NCBI GenBank assembly: GCA_023055505.1
Contig: JALIRH010000013.1
Coordinates: forward strand, 62,001 to 126,000
DNA from: Callipepla californica brunnescens
Lineage: Eukaryota > Chordata > Aves > Galliformes > Odontophoridae
Direction of reading: 5' to 3'
DNA: 64,000 bases
Below are positions 44,267 to 53,991 of the stretch, one piece after another (position 1 is the stretch's first letter; every line of letters begins with the position of its first letter). Made by a program: the position numbers and the translations under genes. Below the pieces are notes generated by a model. That model searched no databases. It had not been told where the DNA came from and saw only the letters and a program-made list of their open reading frames with translations.

Positions 44267-44629
44267 ACGGAGAGATAGTCAGAAAAAAATACTGGATTAT
44301 TTTCTTCTTAATAGTGCCAGTGCCTCAAGTATGTTGGTAGATCTTTTTTTTTCCTAGCCTTCTACTCGGTCATGGAGAAAGACAGAATGTTGTTTTCTTT
44401 TTATGTGATTATGTCACCTTTGAGTCTCAGTTTATTTACAGAAGGCTAGAATATAATTGATAAACTTCACTTTAGGAATAATGTATCTATCTCTATGCCA
44501 TTGGGATTTAATCTGGAAAAAATATCTATATTGTTAAGGTCCCAGACCTCATCTCATCTACTATCAGAACATAAATATCAGTCCTAGTAATCATAAAGGC
44601 TGGATGCTATTTTCTGCCTTGAGATGAGG
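44267..44629. other. Unique sequence between the isolated LTR and ERV-E
   Basis: No env, LTR or other element recognised; the 3' end of ERV-E is truncated here. Confidence 0.5.
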
Positions 44630-45973
44630 CTAAACATATCGTGCTGGAACCCATGTGGAACCAGTCCCTGTGGAAACACAGGCATATCCACGACCCCATG
44701 TTATCATTGTTATGGGACCTTCCCAATGCCCTGCGGCCATATTCCGAATGTTAACCGTTGGCTGTTTTTTGAGCATTGGGGAGGCCCCAAAATGACGGTC
44801 CACACGAGTTGTATCTCTATGATCATGATTCAGAAAATTCAACACAAGCAAAGCCTTACATAATCTTTCCTGTGGTGTATCCCCCGTATTCCCCCTTTTT
44901 TGTTTATTAGGAATGGATTTCAATGTTTGATGAGCATGCTCAATGATAGCTTGCCTGGTGGGAGAATGAGGAATGCCTGTAATATGTCTAACACCCCATT
45001 CTTGGAGGAAAGTTTGAGTGGCCTTAGAAGTGTACGCAGGTCCATTATCTGTTTTTATAGTATGTGGAATCACCATAGCATCATAAGCAGATAACCAATG
45101 TTTATGGGCATCGCGACTGCGTTCACCTGTATGTGCTGTGGCAAATATGTATGAAGAATGAGTATCTATTGTTACATGGACAAATTTTAGATGGCCAAAT
45201 TCAGGAACATGAGTGACATCTGTCTGCCACAGCTGAAGAAGCTCTGTGCCACGGGGATTTGACCCAATTTGAGGGAAAGGGGCAATTGCCTGGCAGTCTG
45301 GGCATGTTAGAAGAATGTTCTGGGCTTGATCTGCTGTCAGTTGGAATTGTTTTTGTAAAGCTCTCTTATTCTGATGAAAAAACTGATGGGAGAGATGCGC
45401 TTGCTGGAACAATTGAGGTGTAGCCAAGGTGACTGTGGCTTGATCAGCCTTACAGTTGCCCTCAGCTAAAGGACCAGGCAATGTAGTGTGTGATCGAATA
45501 TGCATAATAAAATAAGGGAGAGTACGGTGAGAAACATAATGTAAAACTCGCTTGAGCTGTGCAAACAAAGCAGGGTTGTTAACTTCCTTAAGAAAAGATC
45601 CTTCAATCCGCTGAACGATACCTGTAACATACAAAGAATCAGTTATTATATTAAGCTTTTGATTTGAAAAAAATTGAAAAGCCCAAGCTACCTCAGCGAG
45701 TTCTACAACTTGAGGTGATCCATTCACAACATGTACATCTGACTGCCATTGTGTAGCAGTCGCACGCCAGAGCAACACTGCCCGGTGTGTCTTGCCAGAG
45801 CCATCTGTAAATACAGTAACAGTGTTCGGTATTGGAACATGTGAAAGTAAAATATTAGTAGAAAGGGGCAGATCACTCAAATTATGCAGTAACTGATGTT
45901 TGGGGGGATGGGTGGAGATCTGTCTGGTATAGCCTGACACAGCAGTTTGTAAAATGAGTGACTGTGTGAGCAA
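44630..45973 (-). pseudogene. pol: ERV-E RNase H and integrase
   Basis: RNase H: VTVFTDGSGKTHRAV, VELAEVAWAFQFF, NIITDSLYV. Integrase: HQFFHQN ... LLTCPDCQAI zinc residues, core LWQTDVTHVPEF, IKTDNGPAY, AIIEHAHQ with D-35-E spacing, and a C-terminus ending WVPARYV as in betaretroviral integrases. A 447-codon open frame, ending TAG. RT lies upstream, with a disrupted connection at 45974-46181. Confidence 0.92.
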
Positions 45974-46181
45974 CCAATCTAAATCTTTTTTAGTAGCAGG
46001 TATCTAGATGCAATCAGGGTCAAGAGCTCATAAGATCTGTAAACAATGACGACCTCGCTGTATTAGCATTGCAAACATCTCCACTCATGATGCAATGGTT
46101 TTTGAAAAGGTATGTGGCAAGAATATCCATTCCAGGATAATGAGAGGATCTTTTCTTGAGGTATCCCATTGACATAACAAG

Positions 46182-47204
46182 CTATATGGCTGATAGAAAT
46201 ATTACAAGAGCTACTGGTAGTGATAAAAAAACACGATGGCTATATTGATGTTGCAGTGATGTCATTACTGAATCTAAGCATTGTAACGCTTGTGGTGTTA
46301 ACTGTCTCTTAGAGGTTAAACCCGGATCTCCTTTGAGTAGCTGGAACAGAGGGTGCAGCTCTTGAGTAGTAACACCCAAAAGCGGTTGTAACCAGTTAAT
46401 GGTTCCTAACAATTTTTGCAGATAATTCAATGTCTGTACATGAGGTATTATTTTGAGGATTTGTGACTGAATGGTATGAGATGTAATTTTCCATCCTAAA
46501 TATTTCCATGGAGAACTAAGTTGCACTCTTTCTTCTGCTATTTGTAAACCAACAGATTGAACTGCCTGCCTTACGAGCATTAAAGTGTCCTTTAGGGTCT
46601 CTTCTCGTTCTGCTGCTACTAATATATTGTCCATGTAATGATAAATAAGGATGTGAGGTCTGGCTTTTCGTACTGGTTGTAATGCATTTGCTACAGTCAG
46701 TTGACATATTGTTGGACTATTAAGCATTCCTTGTGGTAACACAGTCCAATGATACCGCTGAGCAGGGCTCTGGTGGTTGATGGAGGGCACTGAGAAAGCA
46801 AATCGTGGTACGTCTTTTGGATGAAGCAAAATGGTAAAAAAACAGTCTTTTAAATCAATGACTTCTATAGGCCAATTCAATGGTAACATAGAAGGTGAGG
46901 GGAGACCAGGCTGCAATGCCCCCATGGGCTCAATTACTGCATCGACAGCGTGCAGGTCCTGTAGAAGCCTCCATTTTCCACTCTTGAGGATAACAAACAC
47001 TGGAGTATTCCAAGGGCTGGTGGTAGGCACTATGTGACCAGCAGCCAGCTGTTCTTGAACTAGCAGATGTAAATGCAGCAACTTTTCTTTTGTTAAGGGC
47101 CACTGATCTACCCAGATTGGTTGTTCTGTTTTCCAAAGTAGGGGTATAGGTTGCTGCCAATCAGTGGCCCTTATTGAAAATTTGTCTGCAAAATCATGGC
47201 CCAT
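46182..47204 (-). pseudogene. pol: ERV-E reverse transcriptase
   Basis: WPLTKEKLLHLHLLVQEQL, FVILKSGKWRLLQDLHAVD, VIDLKDCFFTILLHPKD and LPQGMLNSPTICQ are the typical betaretroviral RT blocks. The catalytic box is YMDN instead of YMDD, so the second Asp is lost. 340-codon open frame. Confidence 0.92.
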
Positions 47205-47521
47205 TGACTTAAGAGATCACGACCCCACAGAGTATAGGGAACTGGCAAGATGTAAGGAGCAGTGTGAGCAATGCGACCATCAGGCCCTTCAAAAGATAAA
47301 ATTTGGGCATTTTGTTTGGGCTGCTGTAAGCCCCCAACTCCTACAATAGCAGAATTAGGGTATTTTAGTGGCCATTCAAAGGGCCATTCACTTGACTTAA
47401 TGATGGTAACATCAGCTCCAGTATCCACTAGGCCTAATAACTGCCTGTCATTCACTAAACATGATAATAATGGTTTCTCTTGTGATACTTGTGTAGTCCA
47501 TAGCACAGCAGGCTTGTCCAC
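47171..47521 (-). pseudogene. pro: ERV-E protease
   Basis: LGLVDTGADVTIIKSSEWP active site, VGVGGLQQP flap region and LWGRDLLSQW. Retroviral aspartic protease; overlaps RT start in another frame, as usual for the pro-pol frameshift. Motifs are complete. Confidence 0.9.
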
Positions 47522-47539
47522 GCTTCCAAATCCACCAAT

Positions 47540-47827
47540 TCAATCCCCAATACCAGGTTTAGCCATAGAATGAAAAGGGACTAATTGTGCTATTTTTTGA
47601 CCTTTGGGAATAAAGCAGGGGGGTGAGGGTGTCCATGCCATTATCTTAATTTTCCCAGTGTGGTCAGCATCTATAACTCCTGGTAAAACAAAAAGTCCCA
47701 TCCGTGTAACAGAAGAACATCCTATCAGAAGGGCACTGTGCCCGTCCCCGAGGGGGCCCATTACTCCTGGGATAAGAGTCACATCGGTATCAGTCAGCAT
47801 CACTGACTGGGCGGTGGCCAAAACCAC
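47540..47827 (-). pseudogene. ERV-E dUTPase
   Basis: dUTP pyrophosphatase domain at the N-terminus of the pro reading frame: PGVIDADHTGKIKI (motif 3), FIPKGQKIAQLVPF (motif 4), with motif 2 looking altered (SSVTRMGLFV). Would lower dUTP during reverse transcription. Confidence 0.85.
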
Positions 47828-47899
47828 TCCTGTGCTGCCGGCAGTGGCTGGTCTGAGTGAGCTAGCCAGGCAGCGGCTGGCCGATTTGGGACCGTATTT

Positions 47900-48139
47900 A
47901 CTGTCATAGCACGTGGCCTCGCACTCTTCTTCCCGTTTCCTGGCAGATTGCAGGGCCGTGCAGCAACAGAGAGTTTAGATCGGCAGTCTCTCGCCCAGTG
48001 CAGCCCCTTCCCACACCGGGGACAGGGACATGTTGGAACAGCACAAGCATTTTTATCTGCTTGTTTAGGCTTTTTACAGTCCCTTTGTACATGACCAGGT
48101 TCCCCACAGTTGTAACACTTTATTTTTTGAGCTCTCCCT
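47900..48139 (-). pseudogene. gag: ERV-E nucleocapsid, two zinc knuckles
   Basis: On the minus strand, right after the ERV-F target site, CYNCGEPGHVQRDC and CPRCGKGLHWARDC give two CX2CX4HX4C knuckles, which bind genomic RNA in packaging. This is the C-terminal end of ERV-E gag, separated from capsid by ERV-F. It was found by reading the reverse complement; it is too short to stand as a separate ORF. Confidence 0.88.
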
Positions 48140-48839
48140 TGTGAAAGACAGAAACTGTTTTTCCCTTCTTTTGTCTCAAAGCTTGCTTCGTAAGGCCTTT
48201 TCTGGTGACAAGACTCTGACTGATAACTGCCGGTTACCCAGATGGGTGTTATGGTGCCTCATTGTCTCTGCTTATGGTTGTAAAGATAAGCAGAAATAGG
48301 TGCAAATAGTCTTTTCCGGGGGGTACGGCTTGGAGAAGCTGACCACCACAGAAAGACAATGCTCCTGCATGGCAAGGAAGGCAACATCCGCTGCTGGCTT
48401 ATCTGTTAGGCCAGACATGTCACACAAACCAAGAGAAAAGGAAAAAACACCTGAGAAATGGGAGATAAAAAGACCTTCACCGAACCAAGGATTTTGGAGA
48501 AGAACTCCCAGAGAGAAAATCTTTGAGGAGAACTCCCGAAGACGGACCCTGAGGCCTGCTTGCTGCCATCTCCCATCCCCCGCGGTGACCAGACGAGTTC
48601 CTGTGACTACTAACCTCGTTGGACCCACGGTGGTGATTATATCTCTCTTGCTTTCTATCAAGACTCCTTGCTTTTTATCCCTTTTCTATCGCTCACCTTC
48701 CCTTCCCCATATCCCTAAGCAACTAGTAATTGTAATAAACTGGTTGGGCTAACATTTGACCCGTTGTGTCTTAATCTCGCCATCGGGTATACACATAATC
48801 AAAGAACCTCGTCTCCCTCCTTTATATTGGAGCGTGACA
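48140..48839 (+). repeat. ERV-F 5' LTR
   Basis: TGTGAAAG...GCGTGACA. AATAAA near 48735 is the probable polyadenylation signal. Confidence 0.95.
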
Positions 48840-48846
48840 TTTTTAA

Positions 48847-48864
48847 TGGCGTAGTCGGCAGGAT
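48847..48864 (+). other. ERV-F primer binding site, tRNA not identified
   Basis: TGGCGTAGTCGGCAGGAT lies seven bases after the LTR, starting with the expected TGG. I could not match it to a tRNA 3' end from memory. Confidence 0.5.
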
Positions 48865-49202
48865 ACCCGACAGCGAGAGTGTTGCCCTTCCAAACGTAAT
48901 CTGAGTGGTTTTCCTTGTGTGTACCTCCTGGAGCTGCGGCGCCTCTCCAGGAAGATAGCTTCTAGAAACTTTTGTGTGTATACCACCTGGGCACGCACGT
49001 ATGTGCCTCCTCAGGAAGACATCTCTGCACTTGGTGTTTTTAGAAATTTGAACCTTTTTGTGTGCACCTCTTAGAGAAGTGATTGAAACAGTATTTGCAT
49101 TTGCTTAATAGGTGCTTTGTACCTCCCTGGGTGGGGGAAGCGAGGCATTAATTGAGCTGTTGAGTATTTCCCTCAGTATAGACTTTTTCTGGGTACTGAG
49201 AA
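48865..49202 (+). other. ERV-F leader, untranslated
   Basis: About 340 bp between PBS and gag with three imperfect repeats of a GTGTGTACC/GTGCACCTC phrase. Probably holds packaging signals; none recognised. Confidence 0.5.
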
Positions 49203-50732
49203 ATGTGCGACAGTGTAACCACAATGAAAGGTGAAGATGTATTATTTGACCTCTTAGAAAGATATGGTGCCAGACCCTCCTTTACAGGGGTAGACTGGGC
49301 ACGGCAAAACTGGCATAACCTGCAGAGTGTCTCAGACCGTATTAATGTCCTGCAGAAAAACGCCCGTACCCGAGCTGGAAAAGGAAAGGCATTTATTTGT
49401 GCAGTATTGGGTTCGGCTCTGGTTGCAGCCATAGAATTCCGTGACCAGCAGCTTAAAGCAGAAAGCCAAGCTTTACAAGCGCTGCAAGAATCAGTTAAAG
49501 TAAGTCAGGAATTGATAAAAGCTCTGCAAAATCAAATTGTAAACCTAGAAGAGCAATTAGAAAGAGAAAAACATAATTCTGATTTGTTGCAAATGGTTTT
49601 AAGGGAAGTGTTAATGGGTAAGGATGCTAGTGATAGTAGTGCATCTCAAGAGAAAACTTATCCAAGGGAGGAATTGCAAAGTTTGAAGGCAAATATTGAC
49701 AAATTAGGAGCTCCTCCAGCTCAGTTGCGTCCTTTAATAAAAACTGAGTATTCATATGATAATGGCGAGGATTTAGATCCTCAAATGAACATTAAAGAAA
49801 CCCCTTTCTCTGCTACTGAGCTAGCAAAACTGAAAAGAGATTTTAGTCGTTCTCCAAAAGAATCAGAAACGGAGTATGTATGGAGAGTTAGTCTCAGTGG
49901 TGGAGACCAAATACTGTTAACTGAGAAGGAAGCTGAAGGTTATTGGGGACCAGGAGTATTTTTAACTACTGGCAACAATCGTGCTCCTTGGTCCCTCACA
50001 CAGAGAGCTGCCTATTGGGCAGGTGGTCTTAACCCTCTAGAAAGGGGAGACCCCCTTGCTATTACTGGGACAGTTGATCAACTAGTAGAAAGCGTTCAAA
50101 AGGCTGCTTGTCTACAAATGATGTATGATAGAAAGCTGCAGCCACATCATGAATCACCTATGATGATGCCTGTTGACCCTGAGAGGATGTCTCCTTTAAT
50201 TAGGGGGCTTCCTGAATCATTAAAGCCTATAGGTATACAGCTACAAGGAAAAATACAGGCTATGCCTCAAGGAGAAAGAATTCAGGCAGCGTTAGAAGGA
50301 GCAGCAACCCCTAACCACTTGCAGTCAGGGTATAAAGCATGGACGTGGGGGGAGGTTGCCCAAGAATTAATTAACTATGGGAGAAAATATGGACCAGTGA
50401 CTTCTCTCTCTAGTAAAATGGAAACAAGGGGAATGAGGCGCACAGTGGCTAGTTCGACCCTTCCTCTATCCTATCTAGAGCACAATGGATCTAATAGGGT
50501 CTCATTTTCAGTGAAACCTAGTGGTCGAAATATAGATCATAAACGTAATAGTCTTTGGGCGCTGGGCTGTCAGGAGGGTATTCCACGAGGATTAATGGAT
50601 GGATTATCTACAGACAGGTTAGAGAAGCTAGTTAATGGATGGCCAAAACAAAAACCTGAAAGAAGTGACATTTCACTTCCAAGTGCCCCTCCTTTGGAAT
50701 CCGCACAGGCACTAGGAGAGCAGGGAAACTAA
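49203..50732 (+). CDS. gag: ERV-F Gag
   Basis: 509-residue intact ORF from ATG 49203 to TAA 50730-50732. A hydrophobic helix near residues 64-79 (FICAVLGSALVAAIEF) is followed by a long charged coiled-coil-like stretch (about 80-140). The capsid-like part contains FSATELAKLKRDFSRSPKES, AYWAGGLNPLERGDPLAI and WGEVAQELINYGRKYG. No CCHC knuckle or PPPY/PTAP late motif is seen; the C-terminus is basic and ends in PSAPPLE. The start lacks Gly at position 2, so N-myristoylation is not expected. The last codons overlap the frameshift site. Confidence 0.88.
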   Translation: MCDSVTTMKGEDVLFDLLERYGARPSFTGVDWARQNWHNLQSVSDRINVLQKNARTRAGKGKAFICAVLGSALVAAIEFRDQQLKAESQALQALQESVKVSQELIKALQNQIVNLEEQLEREKHNSDLLQMVLREVLMGKDASDSSASQEKTYPREELQSLKANIDKLGAPPAQLRPLIKTEYSYDNGEDLDPQMNIKETPFSATELAKLKRDFSRSPKESETEYVWRVSLSGGDQILLTEKEAEGYWGPGVFLTTGNNRAPWSLTQRAAYWAGGLNPLERGDPLAITGTVDQLVESVQKAACLQMMYDRKLQPHHESPMMMPVDPERMSPLIRGLPESLKPIGIQLQGKIQAMPQGERIQAALEGAATPNHLQSGYKAWTWGEVAQELINYGRKYGPVTSLSSKMETRGMRRTVASSTLPLSYLEHNGSNRVSFSVKPSGRNIDHKRNSLWALGCQEGIPRGLMDGLSTDRLEKLVNGWPKQKPERSDISLPSAPPLESAQALGEQGN

Positions 50733-50767
50733 TGCCTTCGCCCCTTTCAAGTGAGCGGGGGGGTGAA
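50723..50767 (+). promoter_or_regulatory. ERV-F gag-pol -1 frameshift signal
   Basis: Slippery heptamer GGGAAAC at 50723-50729 in the gag frame (G GGA AAC), directly followed by the gag TAA. After a 7-nt spacer, TTCGCCCC (50737-50744) can pair with GGGGTGAA (50760-50767) with one G-U pair. Pol lies in the -1 frame. TAATG at the same place could also allow reinitiation. Confidence 0.75.
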
Positions 50768-53614
50768 GGGTGGATGCACATTAGAAAGCTCACAACTAAA
50801 GGAAACGATCTGTTAATCACATGCATTGTTGAACCTAAACTGGTTCCACTGACATTTCTGGTAGATACAGGAGCACAGATCTCTGCTATTAAAACAGAGG
50901 ATGCTGACCGTGCTGGTGTGACACTTTCTCGTAGGAAAATGTTTGTAGCAGATGCCTTGGGGGGTGTGCACTCTCAGGCCATGGCAACAGTGAGATTGCG
51001 ATTGCCTGGAGAGGAAGTAGCGCAAGAAATCTCCATGGTTGTGGGGAAATATCCCCTTAATTTGTTAGGATTAGATATTTTGAAGGGTAGAAACTGGACA
51101 GATGACCAGGGAGGGAGTTGGGTGTTTGGCACTCCCACTCTAAACATTCGTCTCCTGCAAATAGCACCTCGGCTTCCCCCCTCCCATCTGACCTCTGTGA
51201 AACCTTATCCTTTACCCTTGGGGGCACGTAGTGGTATTGGCCCAGTGCTGGCAGAATTAAAGGAGCAGGGAGTTGTGATATCCACTCACTCCCCGTTTAA
51301 CTCTCCAGTGTGGCCTGTTAGAAAACCGAATGGCAAATGGAGGCTGACTGTTGATTACCGCAAGCTAAATGCTAACACTGGACCGTTAACTGCAGCTGTA
51401 CCTAACATTTCTGAATTGATAGCAGCTATCCAAGAGCAAGCTCATCCTATTATGGCCACTATTGATGTTAAGGACATGTTCTTTATGGTCCCCCTGCATC
51501 CTGATGACCAACTCCGTTTTGCTTTTACATGGGAGGGGCAGCAGTATACTTTCACCCGTCTCCCCCAGGGGTATAAACACTCTCCGACTTTGGCTCACCA
51601 TGCACTGGCACAGGAGCTTGAACAGATACCCCTGGAAGAAGGAGTTAAGATTTATCAATACATCGATGATATCCTCATAGGAGGAGACCAGTTGATAGCA
51701 GTAAAAACAATGCATGATAGAATAATAAAGCATTTAGAAGGACTGGGTTTGACTATTCCTCCAGATAAAATTCAGTCTCCGGCTGCTGAAGTAAAATTCT
51801 TGGGTATCTGGTGGAAGGGTGGTATGGCCTGCATTCCGCAGGATACCCTCTCAGCCTTAGATCAACTTAAAATGCCAGAGAATAAAAAAGAATTACAGCA
51901 TGTTCTTGGACTTCTAGTATTTTGGAGAAAACATATCCCTGACTTTTCTATTATTGCCCGTTCGCTGTATGACTTGCTGCGGAAGGGAGCGTCATGGGAA
52001 TGGACTTCAGTTCAGGAAGAAGCTTTGCAGCTTCTGATTTTTGAAGCTATCACCCACCAGTCCTTAGGTCCTATCCACCCCTCTGATCCTGTACAAATAG
52101 AATGGGGATTTGCTCACTCAGGATTGTCTATACATCTCTGGCAAAAGGGTCCAGAAGGTCCTGTGAGACCTATTGGATTCTATTCCCGCAGCTTTAAGGA
52201 TGCAGAGAAGCGATACTCTCAGCTGGAAAAGGGTCTGTTTGTTGTCAGCCTAGCTTTGCGAAAAGCTGAGAGGACTATTCGACAGCAGCCTATAATACTG
52301 AGGGGCCCATTTAAGATTATCAAGTCTGTAATATCTGGCACCCCTCCTCCTGATGGGGTGGCACAGCGTGCTTCTGTCCGAAAGTGGTATGCACAGATTG
52401 AACACTATTGTAATATCTTTACAGTCACAGAAGGAGCTCCAAAAACACTCGCTATCCAGGATGATATTCTTTCGACCTCTGATACTGATCTTCCCTCTGT
52501 TATCCAGATTGCCCCCCCCTACTCAGATGAGTTGCAGAATGTTTGGTTTACAGATGCCTCTGCCAAACGTGAAGGAAAAGTATGGAAATATCGTGCTGTA
52601 GCCTTACAGATAGGGACTAATTTCACTATTATCACTGAAGGGGAAGGTAGTGCTCAGGTTGGGGAGCTGATAGCAGTATGGAGCGTATTCCAGCATGAAT
52701 CACAGTCCACTGTTCGTGTGCATATTTACACTGATTCATATGCTGTCTTCAAAGGTTGTACAGAATGGCTTCCTTTCTGGGAGCAAAATGGTTGGGAAGT
52801 TAATCGTGTCCCAGTCTGGCAGAAAGACAAGTGTCAGGAGATTTTTGCTATTGCCAAAACAGGACAATTTTCAGTTGCATGGGTTGCATCCCACCAAGAA
52901 GATGGGGACCCTGCAAGTCAGTGGAACAATAAAGCAGATGAATTAGCCAGGATTGCTCCGTTACGACAGGGAGAACCAGGAAGTGATAACTGGGAAAGAC
53001 TTATTGAATGGTTACATGTAAAAAGAGGGCATAGTGGTGCTCTTGATCTGTACCGTGAAGCTCAAGCTCGTGGCTGGCCTGTTACCAGGGAACAATGCCG
53101 CACTTGCATTTCTGCCTGTGAACTATGCTGCACTCGTTTGGATAGACACCCCTTACAAGATATTCCTCTCCATTTAAGAGAAGGAAAACATATGTGGGAG
53201 ACATGGCAAATTGATTATATTGGCCCCTTCCGAAAATCTGAAAACAAACAGTATGTGTTAGTAGGGGTGGAGATAGTCTCTGGACTTTTACAAGCAGAAT
53301 CCTTCCCTCGAGCAACAGGGGAGAATACTGTAAAGGCTTTAAAGAAATGGTTTAGCATTCTGCCGAAACCCAGTTCCATTCAGTCAGACAACGGCTCCCA
53401 TTTCACTGCAGGGGTAGTGCAAGAATGGGCCAGAGAGGAAGGCATTTGCTGGATCTTTCACACTCCCTATTACCCCCAGGCTAATGGCATTGTGGAACGA
53501 TCCAATGGACTCCTTAAGAAATTTCTGAAACCAGAAAAACCGAATTGGACTACTCGCACTTCTGACACAGTCAGAAGAGTTAATGATCGCTGGGGGGTTA
53601 ATGGCTGTCCTTGA
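50732..53614 (+). CDS. pol: ERV-F Pol: protease, RT, RNase H, integrase
   Basis: 960-codon ORF in the -1 frame to gag. Protease LVDTGAQISAI (about residue 46). RT WPVRKPNGKWRLTVDYRKLN, LPQGYKHSP and YIDD at about residue 309. RNase H WFTDASAKREG (about 605), GELIAVWSVF, YTDSYAV and NNKADELAR. Integrase zinc region HVKRGHSG ... CRTCISACELC and core QIDYIGP (about 826), QSDNGSHF, IVERSNG with D-35-E. The frame stops at TGA 53612; homologous C-terminal coding resumes beyond it and is frameshifted near 53695, ending about 53848. Catalytic motifs of RT, RNase H and integrase are all intact; the integrase tail is not. Confidence 0.92.
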   Translation: MPSPLSSERGGEGWMHIRKLTTKGNDLLITCIVEPKLVPLTFLVDTGAQISAIKTEDADRAGVTLSRRKMFVADALGGVHSQAMATVRLRLPGEEVAQEISMVVGKYPLNLLGLDILKGRNWTDDQGGSWVFGTPTLNIRLLQIAPRLPPSHLTSVKPYPLPLGARSGIGPVLAELKEQGVVISTHSPFNSPVWPVRKPNGKWRLTVDYRKLNANTGPLTAAVPNISELIAAIQEQAHPIMATIDVKDMFFMVPLHPDDQLRFAFTWEGQQYTFTRLPQGYKHSPTLAHHALAQELEQIPLEEGVKIYQYIDDILIGGDQLIAVKTMHDRIIKHLEGLGLTIPPDKIQSPAAEVKFLGIWWKGGMACIPQDTLSALDQLKMPENKKELQHVLGLLVFWRKHIPDFSIIARSLYDLLRKGASWEWTSVQEEALQLLIFEAITHQSLGPIHPSDPVQIEWGFAHSGLSIHLWQKGPEGPVRPIGFYSRSFKDAEKRYSQLEKGLFVVSLALRKAERTIRQQPIILRGPFKIIKSVISGTPPPDGVAQRASVRKWYAQIEHYCNIFTVTEGAPKTLAIQDDILSTSDTDLPSVIQIAPPYSDELQNVWFTDASAKREGKVWKYRAVALQIGTNFTIITEGEGSAQVGELIAVWSVFQHESQSTVRVHIYTDSYAVFKGCTEWLPFWEQNGWEVNRVPVWQKDKCQEIFAIAKTGQFSVAWVASHQEDGDPASQWNNKADELARIAPLRQGEPGSDNWERLIEWLHVKRGHSGALDLYREAQARGWPVTREQCRTCISACELCCTRLDRHPLQDIPLHLREGKHMWETWQIDYIGPFRKSENKQYVLVGVEIVSGLLQAESFPRATGENTVKALKKWFSILPKPSSIQSDNGSHFTAGVVQEWAREEGICWIFHTPYYPQANGIVERSNGLLKKFLKPEKPNWTTRTSDTVRRVNDRWGVNGCP

Positions 53615-53848
53615 TTTAACGCCTTCTGTCCCAAGGCCCCACCACTTCTGCCCATTACTCTTGAGCCAGATGCAGATAAGCAAGGGCCTCTTATCTTCCT
53701 GGCCAGCCTGTGTTAGTTGATTTGCCTAATGTGGGGACAGTTCCCCTAACCCTAACAGAACCCCTTAACAAATATGCTTGGAAAGCTAAGGATGCCCGGG
53801 AAAAGGAATATAAAATTAACACTCGCTGGATTATTCCCTCATTTTAAC
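53615..53848 (+). pseudogene. pol: ERV-F integrase C-terminal tail, broken
   Basis: Coding-like sequence after the TGA (FCPKAPPLLPITLEPDADKQ), then in another frame LVDLPNVGTVPLTLTEPL and TRWIIPSF before TAA at about 53846. Two lesions (TGA and frameshift) separate it from the main ORF. Confidence 0.7.
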
Positions 53849-53991
53849 CATATTAACAAGGCCCTGTAGGGCAAGCTGATGTCTTGTTTTATTTTTCAGA
53901 GGACCTCCGAGGGACCTTGACTGAACACAGAAAGAATAGCTGAATTTAATTATTGATGTTTTGGTGATTACCATTGCAACATTTGAACAAA

